Below, one piece after another: positions 29,090 through 39,526 of a stretch of 64,000 nucleotides of DNA. This stretch comes from Histomonas meleagridis (lineage: Eukaryota > Parabasalia > Tritrichomonadida > Dientamoebidae), in the NCBI GenBank assembly GCA_020186115.1, contig WSYJ01000092.1:780001-844000 (forward strand), written 5' to 3'. The notes under the pieces were generated by a model. It searched no databases, was not told the origin of the DNA, and saw only the letters and a program-made list of their open reading frames with translations. Positions within the stretch are counted from its first letter, which is position 1. Each line of letters opens with the position of its first letter. The position numbers were made by a program, and so were the translations under genes.

Positions 29090-29305
29090 AAAGTGATTAA
29101 TGTCAGAATTCTGGTTGAACGAAAAAAAATGGTTCACTTTTTGAATGCTATTTCAGAGTTTAAAGCGATCAAAACCGCTGCTTATTTTTTTCGAATCTTT
29201 TTCTACTATTATTAATCGTTTTTGTGTAAATAACTGTTTATTCAAAATTGAATGCATTACATGGTCTTCCTTTTGAAAAAATACGTTATTTACAGTCGGC
29301 CCGAA

Positions 29306-29557
29306 ATGAGCGAAAACAGCGGAGATGTCCAACTATCTGTTACTTCTTCATCTTCCTCCTCCCTCCATTCCAAGGAAGAGGAAAAAGAAAATTCTATTAT
29401 TGTTACGAATAATGATTCCGAGCAAAAAGAAAATCATTCAGAAAATGAAAATGCTCATCACGAAAATCAACAGGAAGATAACAAAAAAGAAAGTGGTTCT
29501 CAAACAAACAAAGGAGACCAACAAAAGGCACAATCAAAATGCTGTGTTCTCCTTTAA
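29306..29557 (+). CDS. Small Ser/Glu-rich protein with C-terminal CaaX box (CVLL)
   Basis: 83 residues from ATG at 29306 (MSENSGDV); an upstream in-frame ATG at 29252 adds 18 residues of a different, hydrophobic kind, so the later start is preferred. The sequence is low-complexity (Ser, Glu, Asn, Gln, His, Lys) and ends SKCCVLL: a CaaX box ending in Leu with an adjacent Cys that could be palmitoylated or help membrane anchoring. No domain. Same design as the protein at 7497-8042, suggesting a lineage family of lipid-anchored disordered proteins. Confidence 0.65.
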   Translation: MSENSGDVQLSVTSSSSSSLHSKEEEKENSIIVTNNDSEQKENHSENENAHHENQQEDNKKESGSQTNKGDQQKAQSKCCVLL

Positions 29558-29844
29558 TTGGATTTCAACAACTTATGAATAAAAATTTTACTTTGCAAAC
29601 ATCTCTTTCACTATCTTCATTTAGTTAGATAAGGTAGTTTTTATCATTTGTGAATGAAGATTTGATAAATTTAAAAAAAAAAACAAATTGTATGTAAAAT
29701 GTATATTAAACAGTTCATTTTCTTTGTTTGGCCATGATTAAGTAAAACCAATATGTTCTTGATAACAACTCAAGGAAAAATGATAAAATAAGTTGAATAT
29801 TTTGACAGGTGAACGTTTATTATATTATTTAACCAAATTTCAAA

Positions 29845-32348
29845 ATGGAAACCAAAAATCATGATTTAAAAACTCAACCTATTTGCTTGGAATTCTGTCT
29901 TAATTTAGAGCAAATGATTTTTAAATTAACTCAAGAAAATTTTGAATTAACAGTTGATCAAACAATGAAATTTTATGATTTGAATTTCCCGTATACATAT
30001 GATTTACTATTGAGCAATTTAATTTATTCTGCAATTTATTCACAAAAATGTTTAAATGATATCTATTTTCGTTATTTAGAAAATATTCAAATGAAAGAAA
30101 AAGAAATTAATAAAAGTGATTTAAAAATTATTGAAATTTTTAGCAATTACTTAAGCAAAAGAAACACACAAGAATCATATTATATACTCGAGAATATGAT
30201 TGAACGAAATCTAATTGACAAAGATATTGTGTGTGACATTATCAAAAACACAAAAACATTATTTTTTTCACATCACAATTCTCGACCACAATGCAATAAT
30301 TTTTGTCTGGGTACTAAAGAATATAATTTTTTGGGGAAAATTAAAATTTTATCAATGAATGATTGGGAACTTCATAAGAAGTATATTCAAGAAGGAGCTA
30401 ATCCAGATGAAATTGCGAAAATAATTCGAAATGATGAAGTCGAAAAACTTCAAGAAATATCATCACAAACAAATTTTGATTTTGATCAAAAAATTGAACC
30501 ATCACTTTATGAAAAATATTCATTTGTTAATTATTACAATGTTTCATTAATTGATTATGCAGCATTTTTTTCTTCAGTTAAATGTTTTAAATATTTACTT
30601 ATGAATGGTGCAAATGTTCAAAACGCGTTTTTAATGAATAATACATTAAAATATGCAATTGCAGGTGGAAATGAAGAAATCATTCATTTATGTGAACAAA
30701 ATAATTCAACATTTGAAGGTGCATATGAAGCAGCAATTGAATTTCATCGAAATGATTTGTTTCATTATATTTATGAAAACAAATTAGAAAAATTAGATGA
30801 TGGTAAGACAAACATTAATGGTTTGGGTTGTCGGTGTATTGAAAATGGAAATTATGAGATTTTCATATATTTAGAAAAAGAAGGAATGAAAATTGATGAT
30901 GAAATCATTATACAAGCAGCAAAAATTGGTAATTTATATCTTATTAAATCTTTTCTTCAGAATACTCAAGTTCCAAACAATATTTTCGCTTATGCTGTAG
31001 AATCGGAAAACATTGAACTTATACATTATCTATTAGAGCAAGAAGGAATTGATATTAATGCTAAAGATATTTATTTGTTTTATTTAAAATCCGTTTTTCA
31101 AAATAATATTTGGAAATTATTTAAATTATTTGATACAGCACTTATTTATGCATCTGAAAATGTTAATGCAGAAATAGTTAAATTACTTCTTGAACAAAAA
31201 GGAATTGATATTAATGCTAAAAATTATATTTTTTTAGATAATTTTATATTTCAAAATAATATTCGGAAATTATTTAAATTATTTGAAACAGCATTTATGA
31301 AAGCATCAGAAAATGGTAATATTGAAATAGTAAAATTACTTCTTGAACAAGAAGGAATTGATATTAATGAGAAAGATATTTATATGTTTTATTTGAAATT
31401 TATTTCAATATTTTCTAATTTCAAAAATAATATTTGGAAATTATTTAAATTATTTAGAACAGCACTTATGAAAGCATCTGAAAAAGGTAATTTAGAAATA
31501 GTAAAATTACTTCTTGAACAAAAAGGAATTGAGATTAATGCGATAGATATTTATTGGTTTTATTTAAAATTTATTTTAATAATTTGATATTTCAAAATAA
31601 TATTTGGAAATTATTTAAAATATTATGGACAGCACTTGTGCATGGAACTTTAAATGGTCATACAGAAATCGTTAAATTACTTCTTGAACAAGAAGGAATT
31701 GAACTTAATGCTAAAAATATTTATTTGTTTTATTTGATATTTATTTTAATAATTTTGGGTTTCAATATAATATTTGGAAATAATTTTCAATATTTTATAC
31801 AGCACTTATAATAGCAGCTGAAAGAGGTAATGTAGAAATAGTAAAATTACTTCTTGAACAAAAAGGAATTGATATTAATGCCAAAAATATTTAATTATTT
31901 TATTTATTATTTATTCGAATAATTTGATATTATATTATAACATTTGAAATTTAATGACAATGTTTCAAACAGCACTTGGAAAAGCATCTGAAAGATATAT
32001 TATAACAACTGCTGAGCAGAAAAGAAGTGATATTAATGCACAAAATATTTATATTAATAATACAATATCTCTATATAATATTTGAAAATCATTCGAAATA
32101 TTTAAAACTGGACTTATTTCTGATTCTTCAAGAAATTATATTGAAATAGTTAAATTACTTCTTGAACAAGAAGGAATTGATATTAATAATAATGATATTT
32201 CTTTGTTTTATATGAAATTTGTTTTGATAATTTCTTATTTCAAAATCATTTTTGAAATTTCATAAAAACATTTCAAAAGGCAATTAAGTTATTATCTGAT
32301 CATGGTCACATGAGCTTAGTTCAGGAACCTCAAGATAAGACCACATGA
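29845..32348 (+). CDS. DUF3447-ankyrin protein with spacer-split repeats (uninterrupted frame 29845-31587)
   Basis: ATG at 29845. Residues 1-250 are the N-terminal region shared with the loci at 34572 and 62955: TYDLLLSNLIYSAIY, WELHKKYIQEGANPDEIAKIIRNDEVEKLQEISSQ, then LIDYAAFFSSVKCFKYLLMNGAN (DUF3447). Ankyrin cores follow. From 31051 each core (TAL..A....GN.EIVKLLLEQ.GIDINAK) is followed by a spacer: 31066-31134 (69 nt), 31222-31287 (66), 31375-31458 (84), 31546-31628 (83), 31716-31798 (83), 31886-31968 (83). The first three keep the frame; the fourth has TGA at 31585-31587 and shifts the frame, yet the next two cores are intact. After 31980 one core is damaged; homology ends near 32348. 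Either spliced or decaying at the 3' end. Confidence 0.7.
31066..31968 (+). repeat. Family of conserved AT-rich spacers between ankyrin cores
   Basis: Six spacers, consensus start GATATTTATTTGTTTTATTT, middle TTTTAATAATTTGATATTTC, end AAAATAATATTTGGAAATTA plus TTTAAATTATTT, then ACAGCAC of the next core. Nucleotide conservation is as high as or higher than that of the cores. If translated they give a hydrophobic IYLFYLKF..NNIWKLFKLF. Confidence 0.85.
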
Positions 32349-32548
32349 AAATTACATGGAATCCGGATTTGAAAGGAATTGAACGTATCGGATTTTGTAA
32401 ATCATGTAAATAAAACATGCTTCAATGCCTATTCAATTATTTTCATGTTTGTGAGAAAATATTTGCTCATTCAATTGTGTTTCAATTAAAATAATTTCGC
32501 CTAAAATATTCTATGAAAATAAAAAATGACATCAAAAATAAAAACTAC

Positions 32549-32600
32549 TTTTGATCGTTTTTTTACAGAAATACCATTCAAAAAGTTGGATCGGTGTGTG
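32549..32600 (+). promoter_or_regulatory. Upstream element shared with 12181-12232
   Basis: TTTTGATCGTTTTTTTACAG, AAATACCATTCAAAAAGTTG, GATCGGTG; about 104-155 bp before the ATG of the 102-aa gene. Confidence 0.5.
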
Positions 32601-32689
32601 TCATTTGTTTGTGAGATGCACCTTACTTTCAAATTGATCACTCCCCATTGAATTTTGAATTCATTAGATTTTGTATTTGAAAGAGCATT

Positions 32690-32696
32690 TCATTTC
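32690..32696 (+). promoter_or_regulatory. Initiator TCATTTC
   Basis: Perfect match to TCAYTWY; +1 A at 32692 is 12 nt before the ATG at 32704. Confidence 0.6.
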
Positions 32697-32703
32697 ACAA
32701 AGA

Positions 32704-33012
32704 ATGAATCACCCAAGCAACAAGCCAAAGAAATCAAGTCAAAGGGATAAGAGAGAAAAAATGCTCTACAAGAAAGTTTTAGGTAACTTTGTTGTTATAG
32801 GAAGTAAAGGAGAAAAAATTGTGAATGATATCTTGAATCATGATGTCACACTTTGTAGAATGGTATCCCTCGCAACCGTAATTTCAGGAATGTCTGGTTT
32901 GCCTTTAATACGCCTTTACAAAAGGAGAAAACCATTAATGTTCAAGTGGTTCGACGAAAACTATCTCGTAGTTAACGAATGTAGAAATTGGATTAAACTT
33001 GTCTATCAGTAG
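32704..33012 (+). CDS. Small basic orphan protein (102 aa)
   Basis: Start set at 32704 (MNHPSNKPKK) by the initiator; the open frame upstream begins only with TTG. The first ~35 residues are Lys/Arg/Ser-rich and likely disordered. The rest (LYKKVLGNFVVIGSKGEK..GMSGLPLIRLYKRR..FKWFDENYLVV) looks like a small helical DNA- or protein-binding fold, with alternating helices and a basic recognition-like YKRRKP. I do not recognise the family. Its own promoter motifs (initiator and shared upstream element) support a real gene. It is followed by A-rich low-complexity DNA. Confidence 0.6.
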   Translation: MNHPSNKPKKSSQRDKREKMLYKKVLGNFVVIGSKGEKIVNDILNHDVTLCRMVSLATVISGMSGLPLIRLYKRRKPLMFKWFDENYLVVNECRNWIKLVYQ

Positions 33013-33723
33013 GCACCAATTTCTGGCAAAAAAAAAATAAAAAAAAAAAAAAATAAATAAATAATAAATAAAAAGATTATATTTCTATAGAACCGTTCGA
33101 CTGTTTGCCACAATTTTAAATTCAAAAAATGTTTCTTTCAATTTTCTTTCGTGAGCTCGTCATGACGAATTGTACGACATAGAATTCCTATTTATGAGTA
33201 GTACACATGAATTTTATTCATATGATATATCCCATTCATTCATTGCTCAAACAAATATATTATTTTCAAAAGCATATAAAATTTGTGAAAGCAGAAATTT
33301 CAACGATTAGAATAATTGTAACATAAATTTTGTTATATATTTTGGTTTATTTTATTATCTTTGCTTACCGGATATTTACTTGGGTTAGTCATCGATATTC
33401 TAACCGCCGATGAACGATATAAACATCGACATTATAACCGTAACGATATTGATGTATATTGATAGGATATCAGTATTTTTCACGAATATTTTTGAATTAA
33501 CCAATAACAGAATAAAAGTATCAGCGAAATTGAAACAATGTTTTTTCACATAACATTTCATGATGAATGATCGTTATCTTCACAAAAAGTATTATCGGTC
33601 CAGATGAATTCAACGTTTTAATACGATTATTTTCGACTTAACGAACGACTTTTTCATAGAACGTTCTGTAAAAAACCGCTGACATTTTCAACCGTTTAAT
33701 AAAAATTAACGTTCAACATAATT
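33013..33723. other. Intergenic with low-complexity A run
   Basis: Poly-A/AAAT run at 33030-33075. A region near 33380-33475 repeats short ATCGA/GATATT words without exact periodicity. ACCGTTT at 33691 is Myb-like. No gene. Confidence 0.5.
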
Positions 33724-34377
33724 TTACTCAGGTATCGAAAACGCTTCGTAATGATATCTTAGGTCTCGATTTTTTGTTATACGCGCTTCGTAAGGATACC
33801 ATTTATTCTCTAAAATTAATTTTTCTGCTTTTTTAATATGGTGATTTAATTGCAAAGATAACGTTTGACCAATTCCACAAAGATACATTATACTTCTCCA
33901 AAGGTATTCCTTTTCTTTTTCAAGTTCTTCTTTTTTCTTAATTAGCATTTCTTTTTCTTGATATAATTTGTTTACATCTTCAATTTCGTCCTCAAATTTC
34001 TCTTCCTTTAACTCAATGGAACTACAAACTTTCGTAAAGATTCTTGACAAGAGACTAATGTGCAAAAGCTTTTCATTATTTTCCTTGATTTGATCTTGCA
34101 TCGTTTTAAATTCTTTCATAAAATCGTTGTTTTTCATTTGATATTGATTAGTTGGAGGTTTCTCGGCGAAAGGCAATGAATGCTTTTTTCTTGTTTCTTC
34201 ATCATCGATAATATTTGTTCCAATCAGCATTAAAATTTTTTTATATTGAAGAATCGATGTTTTTTGTTGCAGCTCTAAGAAGAATAATTGCTCACTCAAC
34301 TGAACATGCTCACTTTCTAGTTTCTTTAGCTCATTTAGAGCTTGCGCATTCCGAAGTTTCCATTCTTCAAAATTGTA
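33724..34377 (-). CDS. Coiled-coil protein of unknown function
   Basis: 217 residues from MYNFEEWKLRN at 34377; the open frame extends 32 codons upstream (ATG at 34473) through a hydrophobic stretch unlike the rest, so the start is uncertain. Two helical heptad regions (about 10-50 and 85-165, ending KKKEELEKEKEYLWRS) flank a Pro-containing loop (LPFAEKPPTN). The C-terminus (LSLQLNHHIKKAEKLI) is helical. No family recognised; the size and form suit a small cytoskeletal or kinetochore subunit. Confidence 0.6.
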   Translation of the reverse strand, partial: YNFEEWKLRNAQALNELKKLESEHVQLSEQLFFLELQQKTSILQYKKILMLIGTNIIDDEETRKKHSLPFAEKPPTNQYQMKNNDFMKEFKTMQDQIKENNEKLLHISLLSRIFTKVCSSIELKEEKFEDEIEDVNKLYQEKEMLIKKKEELEKEKEYLWRSIMYLCGIGQTLSLQLNHHIKKAEKLILENKWYPYEARITKNRDLRYHYEAFSIPE

Positions 34378-34571
34378 CATTAATCTTATCATCAAAGTTT
34401 GATGCGTGTTAACATATTGAAAAATTAACCGTTTCAACAAACAAAAAATTAATTTTTCGATATAATTATGCATGAAAAGTTAATGAAAATGAGCTAAATG
34501 TATCACTTTTAATGAGAATTATTCATATACATTTTTTTATATGGCGTGTTGACCATTATTTTTATTGTATT

Positions 34572-35264
34572 CTAGATTTCGATTTTGATGTATTTTTGTG
34601 CTTCATAAAGTGATGGTTGATTCATAAGTAAATATTTAAAACATTTAACCGAAGAAAAAAATGCTGCATAATCTATTAATGTAACATTTTCTGTATTAAT
34701 AAATGAACATCTTTCATAAAGTGATCGTTCATTTGTTTGATTAAAATCGAATTCATTTTGTGATGATATTTCTTGAAGTTTTTCGATTTCATCATTTCGA
34801 ATTATTTTTGCAATTTCATTTGGATTAATTCCTTCTTTAATCAATTGCTTATGAAGTGCAAAATCATTTTTTGAAAGTTCTTCATAAGAAATATTTTCTT
34901 GATCAAATAAATATTCATATTCATCTGATTTATCTTGATTAATATGAACAAAAAATGGTTTATGTATATTTTGAATGATTTTTGATTCAAGTAAATTATA
35001 CTTAATCATGTAATTAAGTAAATATAATGATTCATGTGTGTTTTTTTTAAGTAGAAATTGAGAAAATAAATTTATTATTTTTGAGTTGATTTTATTGTTT
35101 TCTTCATATTTTTCAATTTCTTGTAATAATCTCAAATATATATCAAAATTATGACTATTAATCAGAATAGATGTATATATCATTCGGATTATCATGATAT
35201 CATAAGATATTGGATATTCTTTACAAAACTGTATTTCCTTCGTATCGTTCGCCGATGGACTCAT
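34572..35264 (-). pseudogene. Truncated DUF3447 protein fragment
   Basis: From about residue 20 the frame follows the N-terminal region of the locus at 29845: ISYDIMIIRMIYTSI, DFALHKQLIKEGINPNEIAKIIRNDEIEKLQEISSQ and LIDYAAFFSSVKCFKYLLMN. It stops right after LLMN with QPSLYEAQKY, where PSLYE repeats a motif from 25 residues earlier, a sign of a deletion/recombination join. No ankyrin cores follow. The first residues (MSPSANDTKE) overlap another relic read in a different frame. Both ends are thus lost. Confidence 0.7.
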
Positions 35265-35910
35265 TCTGAAGTTTATCAAAAACACAATTTTGGATTTTCA
35301 CGAAGCAATCTGAGCTATAAACAGAGATATCACTTGATGATTTGCCATTGGAACCTGAAAAGAAGCAATTTCCAACATGTGATCTATTCATCATTAAAAG
35401 AAAGTTATTACTGATCCTTCAGAGCCAGATGCATTATTATAAAATTGACAGTGATGATATTATACCAAGACAAATTTTTCAGATCAGTCCAAGTTGCACC
35501 AAAATTAGGAGCATAAGTATTTTTGATCATAACAAATTTCATTATTGGCATTGTGAACTCGAAACATACTGTAAGTTTTGGCTTCACAATAAGTTAAGTT
35601 TGTGTAAGAAATGCTTGAAGTGTATGATGTTTCTTTTAGTGATCCTGAAAATATTGCAAATCTTTCAGCAAAACTCCTAGTGATTAAGAGCACTAAGAGG
35701 AAAATGCCATGAAAACTTGCTATAAAGAGATCCGCCGTAGAGAGATGAACAGTTTTTGAAAATACAATTATTGATTGTTATGTTTGAATCAGAAGCTTTA
35801 ACTGCTCCTCCATATTCACTTGATACGCATTTATTAAACACGCAGCTATCAATGTGAGCACAGACGTTATCATAAACCTGTTGGTTTCTTATTGATTTAC
35901 ATTTCAATCC
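35265..35910 (-). pseudogene. Beta-helix (Pmp-like) surface protein relic
   Basis: In several minus-strand frames: IDSCVFNKCVSSEYGGAVKA, NITINNCIFKNCSSLYGGSL (35677-35900), NLTYCEAKTYSMFRVHN (35505-35600), and NCFFSGSNGKSSSDISVY with FVKIQNCVFDK (35270-35400). The N.F..C....GGA/GGS pattern is that of right-handed beta-helix polymorphic-membrane-protein-like surface proteins expanded in trichomonads. Frameshifts separate the pieces. Confidence 0.65.
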
Positions 35911-35924
35911 AGCACTGAATTCTA

Positions 35925-36689
35925 AAACAGTGCTACTTATTTAGCTTCATGGGCAACATCAGTCACATCAGCAATGTCACTAGCATTATCAATTCATTGG
36001 AACCAACAATATTTACTCTCAGTTCAATTTCTTTTGGATTGTGATCCATTTTTTAATCCATCAATGGGTCGTCCACCCCTTAACTCTTATGAGCCTCTCT
36101 TCAAACCCATTGGACACAACCCACAACCCCACTTCGTCTTCCAAAAGGCAATCGATCTTATTGTAATTCCGAAACAGATTGTTATCCTGGGTGGCATAAC
36201 TGCCAGCGCAAAAGTGTTTTAATGGGAAGTTGTAATCCTGGTGAAATGAGTGATAATTGTCCAATTTACTTCCTATATGATCCTAAAATTATTCAAAGTC
36301 ATATCTACAATGTCGGACCTGTAACCTCTACCATTACCATTAGGCCTTCATTCTTTACATATAATGGAGGTATTTACTCATCGAATGAAAATGAATCAAT
36401 TATTGGATCACTTGATGTAACAATAATTGGTTGGGGACAACAAAATTCAACCGACAACACTCCTAGTGGGTGGTGGTATGTAATTCCGCATCTTGGCCGT
36501 GATTTCGGCGCTTCTTGCTCAGAAGTGTTCGGCGACCGTTACAACGAAGTTAACGGCTGCGACTCAAATGACAAAGTTTCTGGAATTATGCTTATTAGAA
36601 TGGGAGCGAATGATTCTGGTATTGAATCCAATGCTGTTGGCGCCATTCCATATAATATGGCAACAGAAGAATATGAGAATTCAAACTAA
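35925..36689 (+). pseudogene. Papain-family (C1) cysteine peptidase relic
   Basis: ASWATSVTSAMSLALS (35947-35995) matches the CGSCWAIS..SAMS active-site helix with Ser in place of the catalytic Cys; LLSVQFLLDCDP matches LS.Q.L.DCD. Near 36155 the frame shifts: the other frame reads YCNSETDCYPGWHNCQ, then joins the ORF from 36222 with IYNVGPVTSTI and VTIIGWGQQN. The catalytic His (usually in NHAV..VG.G) is replaced (SLDVTIIGWG) and no clear Asn-Ser-Trp follows. No signal or propeptide start. A dead relic. Confidence 0.7.
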
Positions 36690-36757
36690 TATATCTCATT
36701 AAATAATTTTCTTTATTATACTAAATCAAATAATTGTATTAATGAAAAGAAATTTAC

Positions 36758-38453
36758 TTACTCTTGTTTTAAATCTGGGAATTGAGCATAAAATTCATCA
36801 TAGGCCTCTTGATTTTGCTTAAGATATGGATATTTTTCATAAAATTCATCCAACCTTTTTTGAGGCACTTTTTTATGCAATACGAATCTTTCATAATCTG
36901 GTGGATTTTCAAATTGTTTGCCTGGGATACCATTAAATCCTCCATTATAGAAAAAGAATTTTGTCTTACAAATGTTACAAACAACATTGTTACAACCATC
37001 ATCTTTATAATAAATTTCTCCGCATTTTGGACATGTTCTAAAACCTAATGGGCATTTGTTCTGTAATGACTTACTTAAAAGCATATCATATTCTTGTAAT
37101 CTAAAATTATACTTAACATAATCCGGAATTTTATTTGTATTAAAACCTTTTAATAAGTGGTGAAAATGCCATTGAATTTTAAAATTATAAAAATAATCAA
37201 CAACTCTTCTAATGTATTCATCTCTATTATCAGGATTTATGTTTAAAAATTCGGTATCATCAGGTTTCAAAAAGTCATATTGTTCATTTGATAAATTTAC
37301 AACATTACCATTATCGTCAATAATATCAAATTGATTGTAGTCTGGGGATTCAATGCAATCCTGATATAAATCTTTAGCATCATGATGCTGATTTGGATAT
37401 ACTTCTTTTAAGTCATGGAATGAAATTGCTTTGCTTAAAAGCTTCTTATAAAAAACAAGTGGGAAATGTATTGATGTTTGCGTCTTATTCGTAACGTATG
37501 CTGATATTAAAAGCCCAAGGATTTCTAAGTTTTTAGCATTATCATCATTCTTTTCTATGTCTGTATTAAACCAATAAATGTTTTTACTGTTGGAGATACA
37601 TTTCATACAATTTGTTTGTGCAATGAAAAACCAAATTAAATCCATTGAAATTGGTGCAAATTCGAGATTTACTTCGCGTGTAAGTTTAAGACTAATTTGT
37701 TCTCCTTCATCAATATGTGTCTGTAATTTCTTAATATCATTTAATTCTTGATCACCAATTCGTATTATGGCTTCTTTGCTTATATTTTGAATTACTTGTG
37801 CGTCATATTCTTTCTTTTTTGTTATGAAAGGAATCATAAGTTTATATTCTTGTTCTATAGTTTGTGTGGTGTTGTTTTCTTTATATTGTTCAAAAACCAC
37901 TTCTGGAATAGGACATGCATCTTTATATTCTAATTGATGTTCAAGATTTTCGTTCGCTAATATAAGATAATATGGAACGCGAAATGTCTCACCATGCTTG
38001 AATTTATATGCTTCAAAGAAATGATGAAAAATATGAATTGCTGATGCCATTAAAATTCGTGATTTTTCAAGTTGTTGATAAAATTCACCAGTGAAAATTC
38101 TTGGTATATCAAATTCAGTTGCTTCAACATAATCACTTGTTTGACTAAATTTATCATATGTTAAGAAATCACCAACGATATTATATGCATGTTTTTTGCA
38201 TATGTTTCGATAACCCAAGTAATACTAAAAAGGCTCTTTGCATGTTTTTTACATTATTGCTATTTAATATTCTTTCAACTGTTTGATAAATTTTGTCTTC
38301 ATCAAGATGAATAGTATTAACATTTTCATCATTATTATAATATTTCAAAAGCTGCTTATTAAAATCAAAACTTCCGTCTTCATTTTCTGGTTCTTGAAAG
38401 AGATAAATAAATTCATTCTCATTGTAGATATTTTCTGGTACTGTTTCGCTCAT
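36758..38453 (-). CDS. HECT-like E3 with C-terminal RBR Rcat-like zinc motif; one frameshift
   Basis: Start at 38453 (MSETVPEN), 10 nt after initiator TCATTTT +1. An A6 run near 38194-38199 splits the gene: removing one A joins ..SKHMQK to HAYNIVGDFL, giving about 560 residues. The second part has no ATG near its start. Residues of the main frame (counted from TTG at 38218) 210-385 follow the HECT N-lobe: NLEILGLLISAYVTN, PLVFYKKLLSKAISFHDL, NRDEYIRRVVDYFYNFKI and HHLLKGFNTNKIPDYV. The C-lobe with its catalytic Cys is absent. In its place, at 36945-37036, is CPKCGEIYYKDDGCNNVVCNIC, close to the RBR Rcat core; the Cys after DDG aligns with the Parkin/HHARI catalytic Cys. The last Rcat Cys pair is missing. 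Confidence 0.7.
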
Positions 38454-38602
38454 CAACCAAAATGAACTAAAATTAGGCATTTTTTAAAAAAATTAGCCAA
38501 CTTTACTTATCGTTACATTGAAAACACTGGAAAAATAAATTTATTTTCGGTTAAAATACATCAACATTAATTTTTGCCAATAATTACTTCATTGTTTTTT
38601 TT
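38454..38602. promoter_or_regulatory. Divergent promoter, HECT-like / orphan
   Basis: 149 bp with two initiators facing out: TCATTTT on the minus strand at 38465-38459 and TCATTG on the plus strand at 38589-38594 (+1 12 nt before the ATG at 38603). Confidence 0.5.
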
Positions 38603-39404
38603 ATGAACCGAAATTCTTCAATGTCTTCTCCTAAACGTGATTTAGAACCAAGCATTCAAAAACAAATTATTAAATTTAAAGAAACAGAAAAAATAAAGCC
38701 GAATGAAAAAGAGGATATTAAATCGTTTGATAATCTTATTTTTGTCTTGAATTTACTATCAGGTGGAAAATTCAAAGATGACTTACAGAAACTAAAACCT
38801 AGAGGTAAGATATTTTTCATTGTTAGGGATTCTTATCTAAAGTATGGAAAATTTATATTAGCTCATAAAGAATCCTTTGGATTCACAGAAGATGACCTAA
38901 ATAAAATTAAAGATGATCTTGTCCCACTAAGTAAATCCACTGATGATAATGCATTTTGTACAACTTATTATTGGCTTTTTAATAAGTGTTCTAGAGAAGA
39001 TATTTTGCCTGAATTTAAGAAAATAACAACTAATATCAAAAAGGTTAATACTGATTTTCTGACAAATGTAAAAGAAATTCCTAAAAAAACTGAAATCAAA
39101 AAGTATAGGAAAACTCAAAATTCCAGAAAATTATCTTAAGATTGGCCAAGTCAAAACGCCTATTTTAGGTAAAAATCAAATATCAGATACATTAACAGAA
39201 TTACAAGAAAAACAAAACAAAATTAAAGTTGAATCGGTAAGAGTATTCCATAATATGATTATTCAAAAAGTAAGTAAAGAAAAAGAGGAAAACAAAAAAG
39301 AGAAAAGGAAGAAACGTATAGATGATTATCGTATGAAAAAAGAAAAATATTTAGCAAACTTTAGAGCAAATTTGCTAAATTCATCAATAAAAAGTCAACC
39401 TTGA
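38603..39404 (+). CDS. Orphan Lys-rich protein, one frameshift
   Basis: ATG at 38603 follows an initiator. The first frame runs 178 codons to a TAA at 39137. Removing one A from the A5 run near 39097 joins it to a long open frame (KLKIPENYLKIGQVKTPIL ..) that ends at 39402-39404 in a Lys/Glu-rich helix (KEKEENKKEKRKKR). The combined protein would be about 266 residues, helical, with a basic C-terminal coil. No family recognised; the helical middle part (IFFIVRDSYLKYGKFIL..FGFTEDDL) might be a small all-alpha domain. Confidence 0.55.
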
Positions 39405-39526
39405 TATCATATAAATCTTGTCTCTTATTTGAAGTTTAACATTGTTTAATAAAAAATTTATTAGTATACACATAAATGTTAAAATTTAGTTTAAAAAACA
39501 AACAAAACAAAAAATGATTAAATTCT

